37,966 nucleotides of DNA from Clostridia bacterium (lineage in GTDB: Bacteria; Bacillota; Clostridia; Christensenellales; Borkfalkiaceae). Under the pieces are notes generated by a model, which was not told where the DNA came from, did not search any database, and worked only from the letters and a program-made list of their open reading frames with translations. The DNA lies in contig JAJQDC010000011.1 of the NCBI GenBank assembly GCA_021202395.1, positions 1 through 37,966 of the forward strand, written 5' to 3'. Position numbers and translations under genes: made by a program. Positions 7,440-15,121 of the stretch are shown here, piece after piece. Position 1 is the first letter of the stretch; each line of letters starts with the position of its first letter.

Positions 7440-7590
7440 GCTGGCGGTTTTTCTCTTGGCTTCCCCTTCTATGGGGGAAGCTGGCGCGTAGCGACTGATG
7501 AGGGGATATTCCTGCCTTTCCTTATTTTTCTGCTATTCGGCTGACCAAGTACGTCATTGCGAGCGTAGCGTGGCAATCGTAGCTTAGTGC
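7440..7590. repeat. Intergenic repeats (CTTCCCC and CATTGCGAGCG families)
   Basis: GGCTTCCCC...GGGGGAAGC with GACTGATGAGG (7459-7504) is one family, also seen at 18952, 31190, 32370, 32516 and 33852. CATTGCGAGCGTAGCGTGGC (7554-7573) is another, also at 32409. No gene is seen in this stretch. Confidence 0.7.
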
Positions 7591-7642
7591 CATTTATTAT
7601 TCTTTCGTTTACAATAAGGTAAAACAAATATCCCATTTAATT

Positions 7643-7671
7643 TTGACATTCCGCACGGTTTCTGTTATTAT
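7643..7671 (+). promoter_or_regulatory. Promoter of the HAD-phosphoesterase operon
   Basis: TTGACA (7643-7648), a 17-bp spacer and TATTAT (7666-7671). The ATG at 7678 is at the predicted transcription start. Confidence 0.7.
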
Positions 7672-7677
7672 TATGTT

Positions 7678-8463
7678 ATGATAAAATGTATCGCTTCTGA
7701 CCTGGACGGCACTCTGCTGCCTCCGTCTAAAATAATGCCCGAAGAGATTTTTTCTCTTATAAAAGCAATGGGCAAAAAGGGCATTACCTTTGTTCCTGCC
7801 AGCGGCAGGCAGCTGCCCAACCTGCAAAAACTATTTTCCCCCGCTCTGGATGAAATTGCCATCATTGCAGAAAACGGCGGGCTTGCCTGGCGGGGCGGTA
7901 AAATTATCTACTCCAACCCCACCCCTGCAGAAGATATCATCTACGCCCTTGGCATTATAAAGCAGACAGACGGAATATATCCCCTGCTCAGCGGCGTAGA
8001 CTGCGCCTACTACGAAAGCGGTAACGGGCGGTTTAACGAAGTTTTACACAAAAGCTATTCACGTGCAGAGCGGGTAACGGACCTTGAAAGAGCGGCAAGG
8101 GAGCACACTATACTTAAAATATCGGTATGGGATGAACAGCCTGCCGCAGAGCACGCCGCCAACGTGCTCATACCAAAAATACAAGGTTTAAGAACTAAAG
8201 TATCGGGCTACGACTGGCTTGACGTATCGGTGGCTACAGCCAACAAGGGCGAAGCGCTTAAAGCGGTACTTGCCGACATCGGGGCAGACAAAAGCGAATG
8301 CGTTGCCTTCGGCGACCATATGAACGATTTAGAGATGCTGCAGGCAAGCGGATATGCCTATGTAACGGCAAACGGCTTCCCCGAACTTAAAAAACTTGTA
8401 CCGAATATAATACCGTCTAACGCGGAATTCGGCGTAATACAAAAAATTAAGGAGCTTATATGA
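7678..8463 (+). CDS. HAD-superfamily phosphatase, Cof type
   Basis: 261 residues, typical for Cof-type (IIB) HAD hydrolases that dephosphorylate sugar phosphates, nucleotides or flavin precursors. Motif I is DLDGTLL at the N-terminus (nucleophile and acid Asp), motif II VPASGR, and motif IV GDHMNDLEML near the C-terminus; the cap domain lies between. The substrate cannot be told. The promoter's -10 box is 6 nt before the ATG and there is no Shine-Dalgarno, so the mRNA is probably leaderless. The stop overlaps the phosphoesterase start by 4 bp, so the two are translationally coupled. Confidence 0.9.
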   Translation: MIKCIASDLDGTLLPPSKIMPEEIFSLIKAMGKKGITFVPASGRQLPNLQKLFSPALDEIAIIAENGGLAWRGGKIIYSNPTPAEDIIYALGIIKQTDGIYPLLSGVDCAYYESGNGRFNEVLHKSYSRAERVTDLERAAREHTILKISVWDEQPAAEHAANVLIPKIQGLRTKVSGYDWLDVSVATANKGEALKAVLADIGADKSECVAFGDHMNDLEMLQASGYAYVTANGFPELKKLVPNIIPSNAEFGVIQKIKELI

Positions 8464-8987
8464 AATTATTTATAGCGTCTGACCTTCACGGTTCAGCTAA
8501 ATATTGCCGCCTTATGGCAGCCGCCTTCGAAAGGGAAAAGGCAGAAAAACTTGTATTACTGGGCGATATACTTTACCACGGTCCGCGCAACGGCCTGCCC
8601 GAAGAGTACGACCCCAAAGAAGTAATTGCCATACTTACGCAGTATAAAGACAAAATAATGTGCGTACGCGGCAACTGCGACGCAGAGATAGACCAGATGG
8701 TACTGCCCTTCCCCATACTCAGTGAATACGGGTTTATTTATGCAAACGGAGTAAACATCTACCTTTCGCATGGGCACCGCGACGTGCCACCTTTGGGCGA
8801 AAACGACGTATATATAACGGGGCATACACACGTACCCGTAATAGAGCACGTGGGCTACCTGCACCTTAACCCCGGTTCGGTGTCTATCCCCAAAGAGAAC
8901 AGCGAGCACGGCTACATTGTCTTTGAAAACCGCACCTTTACCTTTAAAACGCTTGAAGGCAAAGAGTACAAACAGGTAACCGTATAA
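8460..8987 (+). CDS. yfcE: YfcE/MJ0936-type metallophosphoesterase
   Basis: 175 residues with all calcineurin-like metal motifs: SDLHG (D-x-H) at the N-terminus, LLGDILYHG (G-D), RGNCD (G-N-C-D), LSHGH and GHTH. YfcE enzymes are Mn-dependent phosphodiesterases in vitro with an uncertain natural substrate. AAGGAG about 6 nt before the ATG lies inside the end of the HAD gene, which it overlaps by 4 bp. The pair may act together on a phosphorylated metabolite (inference). Confidence 0.92.
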   Translation: MKLFIASDLHGSAKYCRLMAAAFEREKAEKLVLLGDILYHGPRNGLPEEYDPKEVIAILTQYKDKIMCVRGNCDAEIDQMVLPFPILSEYGFIYANGVNIYLSHGHRDVPPLGENDVYITGHTHVPVIEHVGYLHLNPGSVSIPKENSEHGYIVFENRTFTFKTLEGKEYKQVTV

Positions 8988-9005
8988 TATTTAATATAAT
9001 TTTTT

Positions 9006-9033
9006 AAAGCCCTGCAAAACCTTGCAGGGCTTT
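9006..9033 (+). terminator. Rho-independent terminator after yfcE
   Basis: AAAGCCCTGCAA (9006-9017) pairs with TTGCAGGGCTTT (9022-9033) around AACC. Its end runs into the palindrome at 9032-9077. Confidence 0.8.
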
Positions 9034-9151
9034 CTACTTAAAATTTTTGCGGGTTTCCGCAAAAATTTTAAGTAGAATCTTGACGTTAAAGGCATTATGT
9101 GATAAACTATACTTAACAAAACTGCGGAAACCCGCAAAATTTTTAAGTAGA
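9032..9151. repeat. Long palindrome plus third half-site around the ATPase promoter
   Basis: A perfect 21-bp inverted repeat (9032-9052 with 9057-9077, loop GTTT) lies just before the -35 box. A third, near-identical half-site, GCGG-AAAC-CCGC followed by an A/T run and AAGTAGAA, lies at 9122-9151 between the promoter and the ATG. The shared unit is GCGG/CCGC, AAAAATTTT, AAGTAGAA. Confidence 0.85.
9080..9108 (+). promoter_or_regulatory. Promoter of the AAA ATPase gene
   Basis: TTGACG (9080-9085), a 17-bp spacer and TAAACT (9103-9108); start expected near 9115, upstream of the third half-site. Confidence 0.6.
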
Positions 9152-9154
9152 ACT

Positions 9155-10399
9155 ATGAATATACAGCGCAAATTATACCTTGACAAACTTATTAAAAAAA
9201 AGGGTAACGGACTTATAAAGGTTATTACCGGGCTGCGGCGGAGCGGCAAATCTTACCTTTTATTTAATATCTTTAAAAAACACCTTACCGAAAGCGGCAC
9301 TGCCGCAGACCACATAATAGAGATGTCTTTTGAAGGCTATGAGAACAGACAATACCGCAATGCCGATTTATTTTACCCTTACGTAAAAGAAAAAATTACC
9401 GACAGCAGAACTTACTATATACTTTTAGACGAAGTACAGCTTTTAGACAGCTTTGAAGAAGTACTTAACGGCTTTTTGCATATCCCCAATGCGGACGTTT
9501 ACGTAACGGGCAGCAACGCAAAATTTTTATCCCGCGATATAATTACTGAGTTCCGCGGCAGGGGAGACGAAATTTATATATCCCCCCTTTCCTTTGCGGA
9601 ATTTATGCAATGTTATAGCGGCGACAGGTATATGGGGCTGGGTGAATATATGGCTTACGGCGGGCTGCCTTATCTTATTAACCTGCAATCTCACGAAGAA
9701 AAGGCTGCTTACCTTAAAAATATTTTTGAAGAAACTTATATAACGGATATTATAAACAGACACAGCCTGCGGGGTAAAGCGGAATTTAACGAGCTTATTG
9801 ATATACTGTCATCTTCGGTAGGTTCACTTACCAACCCCAACAAACTGTCTGCCACCTTTAAAAGCGTTAAAAACGTAAAGGTATCGCCGCTTACGCTTAC
9901 TAATTATATAGGGTATCTTGAAGACAGCTTTTTAATAAAGTCGGCGAAGCGCTACGACGTAAAGGGCAAAAAATATATAAATTCACCGTTTAAATATTAT
10001 TTCACCGACGTCGGCTTACGCAACGCAAGGCTGAACTTCAGGCAGACAGAAGAAACACACCTTATGGAAAACGTCATTTATAACGAACTTATAATAAGGG
10101 GATACAACGTAGACGTCGGCATTGTTACTTCTTTCGGCGCAGATGGTAAAACAAGAAAGCAGTCAGAAGTAGATTTTGTATGCAACAGTGCGTCTAAAAG
10201 ATACTATATACAGTCTGCGCTTACCGTTTCAGATGAAGGCAAATCTCAGCAGGAACAGTACTCTTTGCTCCATATTAACGACTCTTTTAAAAAAATTATC
10301 ATAGTAAAAGATCCCATAGTTACCCGCTTTAACGAAAACGGCATACTGCTTATGAATATATATGATTTTCTGCTTAACTACGACAGCCTTGATTTTTAA
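9155..10399 (+). CDS. AAA-family ATPase with DUF4143-like C-terminus
   Basis: 414 residues from ATG 9155 (MNIQRKLYLDK). Walker A is GLRRSGKS (26-33), Walker B YYILLDEVQ, sensor-type TGSNAKFL follows, then the arginine-containing TEFRGRGDE. The C-terminal domain carries SEVDFVC and YYIQSA, matching the PD-(D/E)XK-like end of the AAA_14/DUF4143 ATPases. These are widespread, mostly uncharacterised, and sometimes linked to mobile DNA. I chose 9155 because the frame's earlier codons lie upstream of the promoter. No Shine-Dalgarno is seen; a short hairpin and an A/T run precede the ATG. Confidence 0.88.
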   Translation: MNIQRKLYLDKLIKKKGNGLIKVITGLRRSGKSYLLFNIFKKHLTESGTAADHIIEMSFEGYENRQYRNADLFYPYVKEKITDSRTYYILLDEVQLLDSFEEVLNGFLHIPNADVYVTGSNAKFLSRDIITEFRGRGDEIYISPLSFAEFMQCYSGDRYMGLGEYMAYGGLPYLINLQSHEEKAAYLKNIFEETYITDIINRHSLRGKAEFNELIDILSSSVGSLTNPNKLSATFKSVKNVKVSPLTLTNYIGYLEDSFLIKSAKRYDVKGKKYINSPFKYYFTDVGLRNARLNFRQTEETHLMENVIYNELIIRGYNVDVGIVTSFGADGKTRKQSEVDFVCNSASKRYYIQSALTVSDEGKSQQEQYSLLHINDSFKKIIIVKDPIVTRFNENGILLMNIYDFLLNYDSLDF

Positions 10400-10415
10400 A
10401 ACCCCAAATAAAGCA

Positions 10416-10446
10416 AACCGCCGTTTGCGTAATGCAAACGGCGGTT
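10416..10446. terminator. Bidirectional terminator between convergent genes
   Basis: AACCGCCGTTTGC (10416-10428) pairs with GCAAACGGCGGTT (10434-10446), with a T-rich tract after it on the plus strand. It lies between the ATPase and the convergent small membrane protein gene. Confidence 0.8.
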
Positions 10447-10454
10447 GGTTCTTT

Positions 10455-10670
10455 TTAGATAATGGGGAAAATGTGTTTCGTGAAAATCATGAATATAAGG
10501 TCTAATATCCAGATGATATTAAAACCAAAGAATATACGCACGATTGCAGAAATGTAGTGCTTTTCCTGAACCTTAGTAACAATACCGCAAATCCACGATG
10601 TTACGGGGATGATTGCAAGTATAAGGCTAACGATCCAACTAAGACCAAAATAATCGCCTTTCTTTGCCAT
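10455..10670 (-). CDS. Small membrane protein
   Basis: 71 residues with two hydrophobic segments (about 10-29 and 43-64), ending TKHIFPII. The start at 10670 (MAKKGDYFGL) has GAAGGAG 12 nt upstream; the earlier in-frame TTG lies in that ribosome binding site. The second half (ISAIVRIFFGFNIIWILDLI) resembles the end of the two 82-residue proteins beside it, so the three may be distant paralogues. Likely in the cytoplasmic membrane; function unknown. Confidence 0.75.
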   Translation of the reverse strand: MAKKGDYFGLSWIVSLILAIIPVTSWICGIVTKVQEKHYISAIVRIFFGFNIIWILDLIFMIFTKHIFPII

Positions 10671-10691
10671 TGGTAGTTTCTCCTTCAAAAA

Positions 10692-10749
10692 AATAGATTT
10701 ACAAACATAATTGCAAATCTATTTTATCACAATGTTATTTTATTGTCAA
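10692..10749 (-). promoter_or_regulatory. Promoter with operator-like palindrome, small membrane protein 1
   Basis: On the minus strand TTGACA (10749-10744), a 17-bp spacer and TAAAAT (10726-10721). An inverted repeat, 10692-10704 with 10711-10723, overlaps the -10 box and the start point near 10714. It is better read as a DNA operator than as an RNA hairpin. Confidence 0.65.
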
Positions 10750-10769
10750 TAAAAATTTACTGTAACAGC

Positions 10770-11018
10770 TCAGCCCAAATATGTTTCGCCAAGCAGGAAC
10801 GCATGACCTTTCCAAAGAACCCAGATAAGGTCTACTATCCACATAAAGAACGCACCGGGGATAATGGTAAGAATACCAAGCACTATCCACAAAATGTCAT
10901 TTTTAGCTATACCGTTTATAACGCGGCAAACGCTGTAAAAAATTTCTACGCAAGGTATGCAGAGCAATACTTTTACTATAAGCGGCAAGCCGTTTACGGT
11001 GTCAATAAAGTTTTTCAT
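10770..11018 (-). CDS. Small membrane protein, tandem paralogue A
   Basis: 82 residues with two predicted membrane segments (about 10-30 and 42-68), NGLPL near the start and a cytoplasmic-looking GHAFLLGETYLG tail. It is about 75% identical by eye to the next protein, so the two arose by duplication. AAAGGAG precedes the ATG and it has its own promoter. No known domain recognised. Confidence 0.82.
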   Translation of the reverse strand: MKNFIDTVNGLPLIVKVLLCIPCVEIFYSVCRVINGIAKNDILWIVLGILTIIPGAFFMWIVDLIWVLWKGHAFLLGETYLG

Positions 11019-11040
11019 TTTTTATTTCTCCTTTATAAAA

Positions 11041-11091
11041 TTACAATTCAGATTGTAACCGTATTCTATCACAATGCAAACGTATTGTCAA
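11041..11091 (-). promoter_or_regulatory. Promoter with palindrome, small membrane protein A
   Basis: On the minus strand TTGACA (11091-11086), a 17-bp spacer ending CATTGTGA and TAGAAT (11068-11063). The same spacer end, CATTGTGA, occurs in the promoter at 10721-10749. An inverted repeat TTACAAT/ATTGTAA (11041-11058) covers the start point. Confidence 0.65.
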
Positions 11092-11125
11092 TAAAAATAA
11101 ATGTATTGCAGATAAATGCAACACT

Positions 11126-11374
11126 TTACCCCAAATATGTCTCACCCAAAAGGAATGCATGCCCCTTTGTCAGCACCCACCCAAGGTCAATTATCCACAT
11201 AAAGAATGCTCCCGGTATTATGGTAAGCACACCCAGAATTATCCAAAGTACATCGTTTTTGCTTACGCCGTTTATAATACGGCATACGCCGTAAATAATT
11301 TCTACGCAGGGGATGCACAGTAAAAGTTTAATGACAAGCGGCAGACCGTTTACGCTTTTTATTATATCGTTCAT
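11126..11374 (-). CDS. Small membrane protein, tandem paralogue B
   Basis: 82 residues and collinear with paralogue A: NGLPLVIKLLLCIPCVEI, then INGVSKNDVLWIILGVL and the identical tail GHAFLLGETYLG. Two membrane segments are predicted. AAGGAG lies 6 nt before the ATG. No clear promoter is seen directly upstream. The conserved ends and conservative changes suggest both copies are under selection. Function unknown. Confidence 0.82.
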   Translation of the reverse strand: MNDIIKSVNGLPLVIKLLLCIPCVEIIYGVCRIINGVSKNDVLWIILGVLTIIPGAFFMWIIDLGWVLTKGHAFLLGETYLG

Positions 11375-11476
11375 AAAAGCTCCTTAAAAATTATTTGCCT
11401 TACGGCTAATCTATTTTATGAAGCTATCCCTGCACGTATGACCGATTTACCGTTTGCAATTTAAATTTTTTGACAT

Positions 11477-11686
11477 TCAGTAATCTGAAATTCCTACAAG
11501 GTAATCTATAGATACTTCAAATATTTTCGCTAGCTTAATAAGGTTGCCCATAGTCGGCTCCCTTAAACCGTTTTCCCACAGACTGATTATCCCTTTGCTT
11601 ACGCCACAAAGCTCGGCAAGGTGCGTCTGCCCTATTCCCTTTTCCTTTCGCAGATCCTTTAATCTTTCACAAAATAAAATATTCAT
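11477..11686 (-). CDS. XRE-family HTH repressor
   Basis: 69 residues forming one HTH_XRE domain: RLKDLRKEKGIGQTHLAEL, then GVSKGIISLWENGLREPT as the recognition region and LAKIFEVSIDYLVGIS at the end. It diverges from the PH-domain gene, and the 107-bp gap holds two 18-bp palindromes, one of which fills the spacer of that gene's promoter. It is therefore very likely a repressor of the PH-domain gene and perhaps of itself. No Shine-Dalgarno is evident before its ATG. Confidence 0.88.
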   Translation of the reverse strand: MNILFCERLKDLRKEKGIGQTHLAELCGVSKGIISLWENGLREPTMGNLIKLAKIFEVSIDYLVGISDY

Positions 11687-11696
11687 ATAAAAAAAT

Positions 11697-11743
11697 TTCT
11701 CACAATTGTAAGAAAAATACTTGACTTCTTACTATTGTAAGAA
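11697..11743. promoter_or_regulatory. Two 18-bp operators of the XRE repressor
   Basis: TTCTCACAATTGTAAGAA (11697-11714) and TTCTTACTATTGTAAGAA (11726-11743) share the half-site TTCTTAC/GTAAGAA and are spaced 29 bp centre to centre. The second occupies exactly the -35/-10 spacer of the plus-strand promoter. Confidence 0.75.
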
Positions 11744-11749
11744 TATAAT
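11721..11749 (+). promoter_or_regulatory. Promoter of the PH-domain gene
   Basis: TTGACT (11721-11726), a 17-bp spacer and TATAAT (11744-11749). AAGGAG about 10 nt before the ATG at 11794 is a good ribosome binding site. Confidence 0.85.
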
Positions 11750-11793
11750 GGGTATACCAAATAAAAATACTTATACAAGGAGAAGAAAAAAGT

Positions 11794-12249
11794 ATGAGTT
11801 ACGCAGAAAAACATCTTGCTAAAAACGAAAAAATCATTGTTACACGCAGGCCCAGTTGGGCACCGGTGATAGTAGGTTTGATTTGGTTTCCGCCGATTTT
11901 AGCTTTTATCGTCAGGTTAATCAGAAGAGCAACTACGGAACTGACTCTCACAGATTCCAGAATAATAGGCAAAGGCGGCATAATCAGATCGTTCTCTCTT
12001 GATGCCAAACTCGATAAAATCCAAAACATCTCTGTAAAGAGCGGTTTATTTGGAAAGATATTCGGCTATGGCACTATTGTTATTTCCACCGCAGGCACTG
12101 CTGAAGGCGGTGTTAAGTTTATTGGAATAGGTAAAGCCGAATCTCTTAAACAGCAAATTATGGCACAAGTAGACATTGCCCAGGAAGAAAAGACCAAAGC
12201 ACAGGCGCAGGAAATGGCAAGGGCTATGGCTTCCGCAATGAATAAATAA
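11794..12249 (+). CDS. Membrane-associated bacterial PH-domain protein
   Basis: 151 residues. A hydrophobic stretch at about 22-44 (APVIVGLIWFPPILAFIV) is followed by a bPH_2-type domain (about 48-125: TTELTLTDSRIIGKGGII, LDKIQNISVKSGLFGKIFGYG). A charged coil (EEKTKAQAQEMARAMASA) ends it. Such proteins sit at the membrane and are often stress-related, but their roles are poorly known. Expression should be repressed by the divergent XRE protein, whose operator lies in the promoter. Confidence 0.85.
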   Translation: MSYAEKHLAKNEKIIVTRRPSWAPVIVGLIWFPPILAFIVRLIRRATTELTLTDSRIIGKGGIIRSFSLDAKLDKIQNISVKSGLFGKIFGYGTIVISTAGTAEGGVKFIGIGKAESLKQQIMAQVDIAQEEKTKAQAQEMARAMASAMNK

Positions 12250-12275
12250 ACAAGTTCATCCTTTCCAACTAAACC

Positions 12276-12316
12276 TGCCGTTATACGGAATTTAATCCGC
12301 TATAACGGCATTTTTT
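12276..12316 (+). terminator. Rho-independent terminator after the PH-domain gene
   Basis: TGCCGTTATA (12276-12285) pairs with TATAACGGCA (12301-12310), followed by six T. Confidence 0.85.
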
Positions 12317-12336
12317 GCGGAGAATAGAAAACAAAT

Positions 12337-12879
12337 ATGAAACCAATTAATAGCAATTATTCTTTCTGCCCATCGTGCGGCAACAAAATTTACAACTATG
12401 AAAACCGCTGTTCGGAATGCGGAACGTTTAAAGTGATATTTGAAAACTTAGCACAGGATCCCACTACCACTTGCTGCAAGCGCTGCGGCTGCATTTTACA
12501 AAATGATTTTACATATTGCCCGTCTTGCGGTAATGTCTGTAAAAAAATAGACGATAAAATAGATTACGAAGCGACTAATGGCTTTTTAAAAATGATGCGA
12601 GCCAGCCGCTCTGCACTATTTGCAATCTTTTTTGCAATAAATGCAATATGGAGTTCTATATTCGGCATATTTTATGGAATTATATTTATAATATGTTCGC
12701 TAAGCTGCATAGGCGTACAAATTTATTACAATGTGCGCAAAAAATATCAAGAGCGAAAATTCAGCTATTTTTTTATGGCAATAGCAATTTTACTTCTCAT
12801 CATTGCTGTTATAGTATTAATTGCTATGGCACAACTGCGGGCAGAAGCATTAGATTCCATAATTAACCTGTTGTTTTAA
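12337..12879 (+). CDS. Zinc-ribbon membrane protein
   Basis: 180 residues. Two zinc ribbons lie at the N-terminus: C11/C14 with C25/C28, and C47/C50 with C61/C64. Three hydrophobic segments follow (about 94-108, 110-132 and 143-166), so the ribbons probably face the cytoplasm from a membrane anchor. A GGAG lies about 14 nt before the ATG, a rather long spacing. A terminator separates it from the PH-domain gene. No specific function can be named. Confidence 0.75.
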   Translation: MKPINSNYSFCPSCGNKIYNYENRCSECGTFKVIFENLAQDPTTTCCKRCGCILQNDFTYCPSCGNVCKKIDDKIDYEATNGFLKMMRASRSALFAIFFAINAIWSSIFGIFYGIIFIICSLSCIGVQIYYNVRKKYQERKFSYFFMAIAILLLIIAVIVLIAMAQLRAEALDSIINLLF

Positions 12880-12937
12880 ATTACCCCCTTACTATGCCGA
12901 AATTAATAACGTAATTTTGCTTTTTTATTAACGCCAA

Positions 12938-12968
12938 AATACCCTGTAACGGTCTGTTACAGGGTATT
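12938..12968 (-). terminator. Terminator of the S10-spc-alpha operon
   Basis: AATACCCTGTAAC (12938-12950) pairs with GTTACAGGGTATT (12956-12968). On the minus strand it lies 21 nt after the rplQ stop and is followed by a short T run. It could also stop the convergent plus-strand gene. Confidence 0.8.
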
Positions 12969-12989
12969 GGTTATTTTTAAATTTACAGA

Positions 12990-13496
12990 TTAAACAAGCT
13001 CTATAATGGCTTCTTCGGCAGCGTCGCCGCGGCGTGCACCTAAAAGGTAGATGCGGGTATAACCGCCGCCCTGGCCGCTTTCTTCTGCCCTTTGCGCATA
13101 CTTGGGTGCGATTTCGTTAAAGAGCTTTTCCATAAGCGGGTGCTGTACGTCCTTGGTTCTTGCCTTATATTCAGACTTCTTTTCGTTGAACGCCTTTACT
13201 TCCTGCAGGTCGCGCAGCTTAGACATAATGTCGCGGCGTGCGGCAAGCTTTTCGGGTGAATCTTTAATAGACTTAACCGTAACTTCCTTACCCTTTTTAT
13301 CGGTCGTAACAACGTCTACTTCTTCGTTAAGGTCGTAAACTTTTATAGCCTTAGTAATAATTTTTTCTACGTAAGGCTGAAGCTCCTTCGCTCTCGCCTC
13401 TGTGGTCTGTATTTTGCCGTACCACAGAAGTTCAGAAGCCTGATTTCTGAGTATTGCCATTCTCTGCTTGGTATTTCTTCCTAATTTACCGGGCAT
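12990..13496 (-). CDS. rplQ: Large subunit ribosomal protein bL17 with a long internal insertion
   Basis: 168 residues, against about 115-130 in most bacteria. The N-terminal part (RNTKQRMAILRNQASELL, TTEARAKELQPYVEKIITKA) and the C-terminal part (EIAPKYAQRAEES, GGYTRIYLLGARRGDAAEEA) are standard. The extra sequence lies between about residues 52 and 105 (KVYDLNEEVDVV to SEYKARTKDVQ) and is charged and Lys/Asp/Glu-rich. bL17 is placed early in 50S assembly near the tunnel exit. Last gene of the alpha operon, 4 bp after rpoA. Confidence 0.95.
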   Translation of the reverse strand: MPGKLGRNTKQRMAILRNQASELLWYGKIQTTEARAKELQPYVEKIITKAIKVYDLNEEVDVVTTDKKGKEVTVKSIKDSPEKLAARRDIMSKLRDLQEVKAFNEKKSEYKARTKDVQHPLMEKLFNEIAPKYAQRAEESGQGGGYTRIYLLGARRGDAAEEAIIELV

Positions 13497-13500
13497 TTTA

Positions 13501-14454
13501 TTAGTCCTCCTTGTTAGCGAGTGAAAGTCCGTAAGATTGAAGCTTTAATATAACTTCGTCAAGAGATTTCCTGCCGAGGTTGCGGACCTTTAACATCTCG
13601 TCTTCCGTCTTTCTTGTAAGATCTTCTACTGTGTGTATGTTTGCACGCTTTAAGCAGTTGTAGGAACGTACCGAAAGGTCCATCTCTTCTATAGCCATAG
13701 CAAGTACCTGCTGCTGCTTGTCGTCTTCGTTCTTTACAAGTATATCCATGCCCTTTATAGTATCCGAAAGGTTTACAAAAAGGCTTATGTGGTCCTGCAT
13801 AATTTTTGCAGCCAAAGAAACGATCTCTTTTGCACTGAACGCTCCGTTGGTCCAAACTTCAAGAACGAGCTTATCGTAGTCTGTGTTCTGGCCGACGCGG
13901 GTATTTTCTACGTTGTAGTTTACCTTTTTAACGGGCGTATAGATAGAATCTACGGGGATATAATCTATAAGTTCCGTGCGGGTATGGTCTGCACCCTTGT
14001 AGCCCCTGCCCCTGCCTATGGTAATTTCCATATCGATTTTTGCGCCCGCATCCACGGTGCAAATGTGCTGGTCGCCGTTGATGATTTCTATTTCGGCGTC
14101 CTGCTCTATATCGCTGGCTTTAACGTCGGCGGGCCCTTCTTTGTAAAGGTGCACAACTTTAACGTAATCTCTGTCGGTTATCTTTGTCTTGATTGCGAGG
14201 CTTTTTAAGTTAAGGATGATTTCTGTAACGTCTTCCTTAACGCCGGCAACAGCCGAAAATTCGTGCTTTACGCTGCCGTCTAAAAATCTGATCCCCTGAA
14301 CCGCTGCGCCGGGCAGGGCAGAAAGAAGAATCCTTCTAAGGCAGTTGCCTATTGTAAGACCGAAGCCCTTTTCAAGCGGTTCAACTACGACCTTTGCGTA
14401 AGACTGGTCTTCGCTTTCTTCCACATCGATTTTGGGCATATCCATTTCGATCAT
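13501..14454 (-). CDS. rpoA: DNA-directed RNA polymerase alpha subunit
   Basis: 317 residues, normal length. The N-terminal assembly domain has [20 protein letters not shown] (dimer and beta contact), and the C-terminal domain has [16 protein letters not shown] and [11 protein letters not shown], the DNA- and activator-binding helices. A linker at about residues 230-245 joins them. It follows rpsD by 22 bp and is translated from a GGAGG-type site. Confidence 0.98.
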   Translation of the reverse strand: MIEMDMPKIDVEESEDQSYAKVVVEPLEKGFGLTIGNCLRRILLSALPGAAVQGIRFLDGSVKHEFSAVAGVKEDVTEIILNLKSLAIKTKITDRDYVKVVHLYKEGPADVKASDIEQDAEIEIINGDQHICTVDAGAKIDMEITIGRGRGYKGADHTRTELIDYIPVDSIYTPVKKVNYNVENTRVGQNTDYDKLVLEVWTNGAFSAKEIVSLAAKIMQDHISLFVNLSDTIKGMDILVKNEDDKQQQVLAMAIEEMDLSVRSYNCLKRANIHTVEDLTRKTEDEMLKVRNLGRKSLDEVILKLQSYGLSLANKED

Positions 14455-14476
14455 ATTACTACCTCCTTTAAATTAA

Positions 14477-15100
14477 TTACTTGGAGTAAAGTTCGACAAT
14501 CATATGCTCTGCAATCTGGCTGTCGATATCCTCCCTTGCAGGCAGTTCAAGTACTTTACCTTCAAGCTTTTCGGGATTGAATTCTACCCACTTGGGCGTT
14601 GTGCCGGGCTTTGCCGACTTTAATTCTGTAAAGAACTTGTTGCCTTCTTTGCCTTCTTTAACGGCGATAACGTCGCCTTTTTTTACGATGTAAGAGGGGA
14701 TATTAACCTTTTTGCCGTTTACGGTAAAGTGCCCGTGGTTTACAAGCTGCCTTGCCTGTGCACGCGATACGCCGATACCCATACGGTAAATAACGTTGTC
14801 AAGCCTTCTTTCAAGAAGAGAGAGCATGTTTTCACCGGTGATGCCCTTCATCCTGTCCGCCTTTTCGTAGTATTCGCGGAACTGGCCTTCCTGTACGCCG
14901 TATATCCTTTTAACCTTCTGCTTTTCGCGGAGCTGCTGGCCGTATTCGGATACCTTTTTGCGGGATAAACCGTGCTGGCCGGGAGCTACAGGTCTTTTTT
15001 CAAACGGACACTTGCCTGTATAACATTTATCGCCCTTTAAAAAGAGCTTTCCGCCTTCTCTTCTGCAAAGGCGGCACTTTGCTTCTCTGTAAGTAGCCAT
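14477..15100 (-). CDS. rpsD: Small subunit ribosomal protein uS4 (zinc form)
   Basis: 207 residues. The N-terminus has CRLCRRE and CYTGKC, the four-cysteine zinc form. The S4 RNA-binding domain follows ([34 protein letters not shown]). uS4 starts 30S assembly on the 16S 5' domain and in E. coli also represses the alpha operon by binding a pseudoknot before rpsM; a pseudoknot is predicted there in this window at 16044-16108. Confidence 0.98.
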   Translation of the reverse strand: MATYREAKCRLCRREGGKLFLKGDKCYTGKCPFEKRPVAPGQHGLSRKKVSEYGQQLREKQKVKRIYGVQEGQFREYYEKADRMKGITGENMLSLLERRLDNVIYRMGIGVSRAQARQLVNHGHFTVNGKKVNIPSYIVKKGDVIAVKEGKEGNKFFTELKSAKPGTTPKWVEFNPEKLEGKVLELPAREDIDSQIAEHMIVELYSK

Positions 15101-15121
15101 ATTCTATATTTACTCCTTTAA

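Noticed and set aside
9047-9154. An upstream start for the AAA ATPase at 9047
   Set aside because: It lies before the promoter and inside the 21-bp palindrome; the protein alignment begins at MNIQRK.
10692-10723. A 5' leader attenuator before the small membrane protein
   Set aside because: The predicted transcription start (about 10714) falls inside the palindrome, so the RNA hairpin could not form; an operator is likelier.
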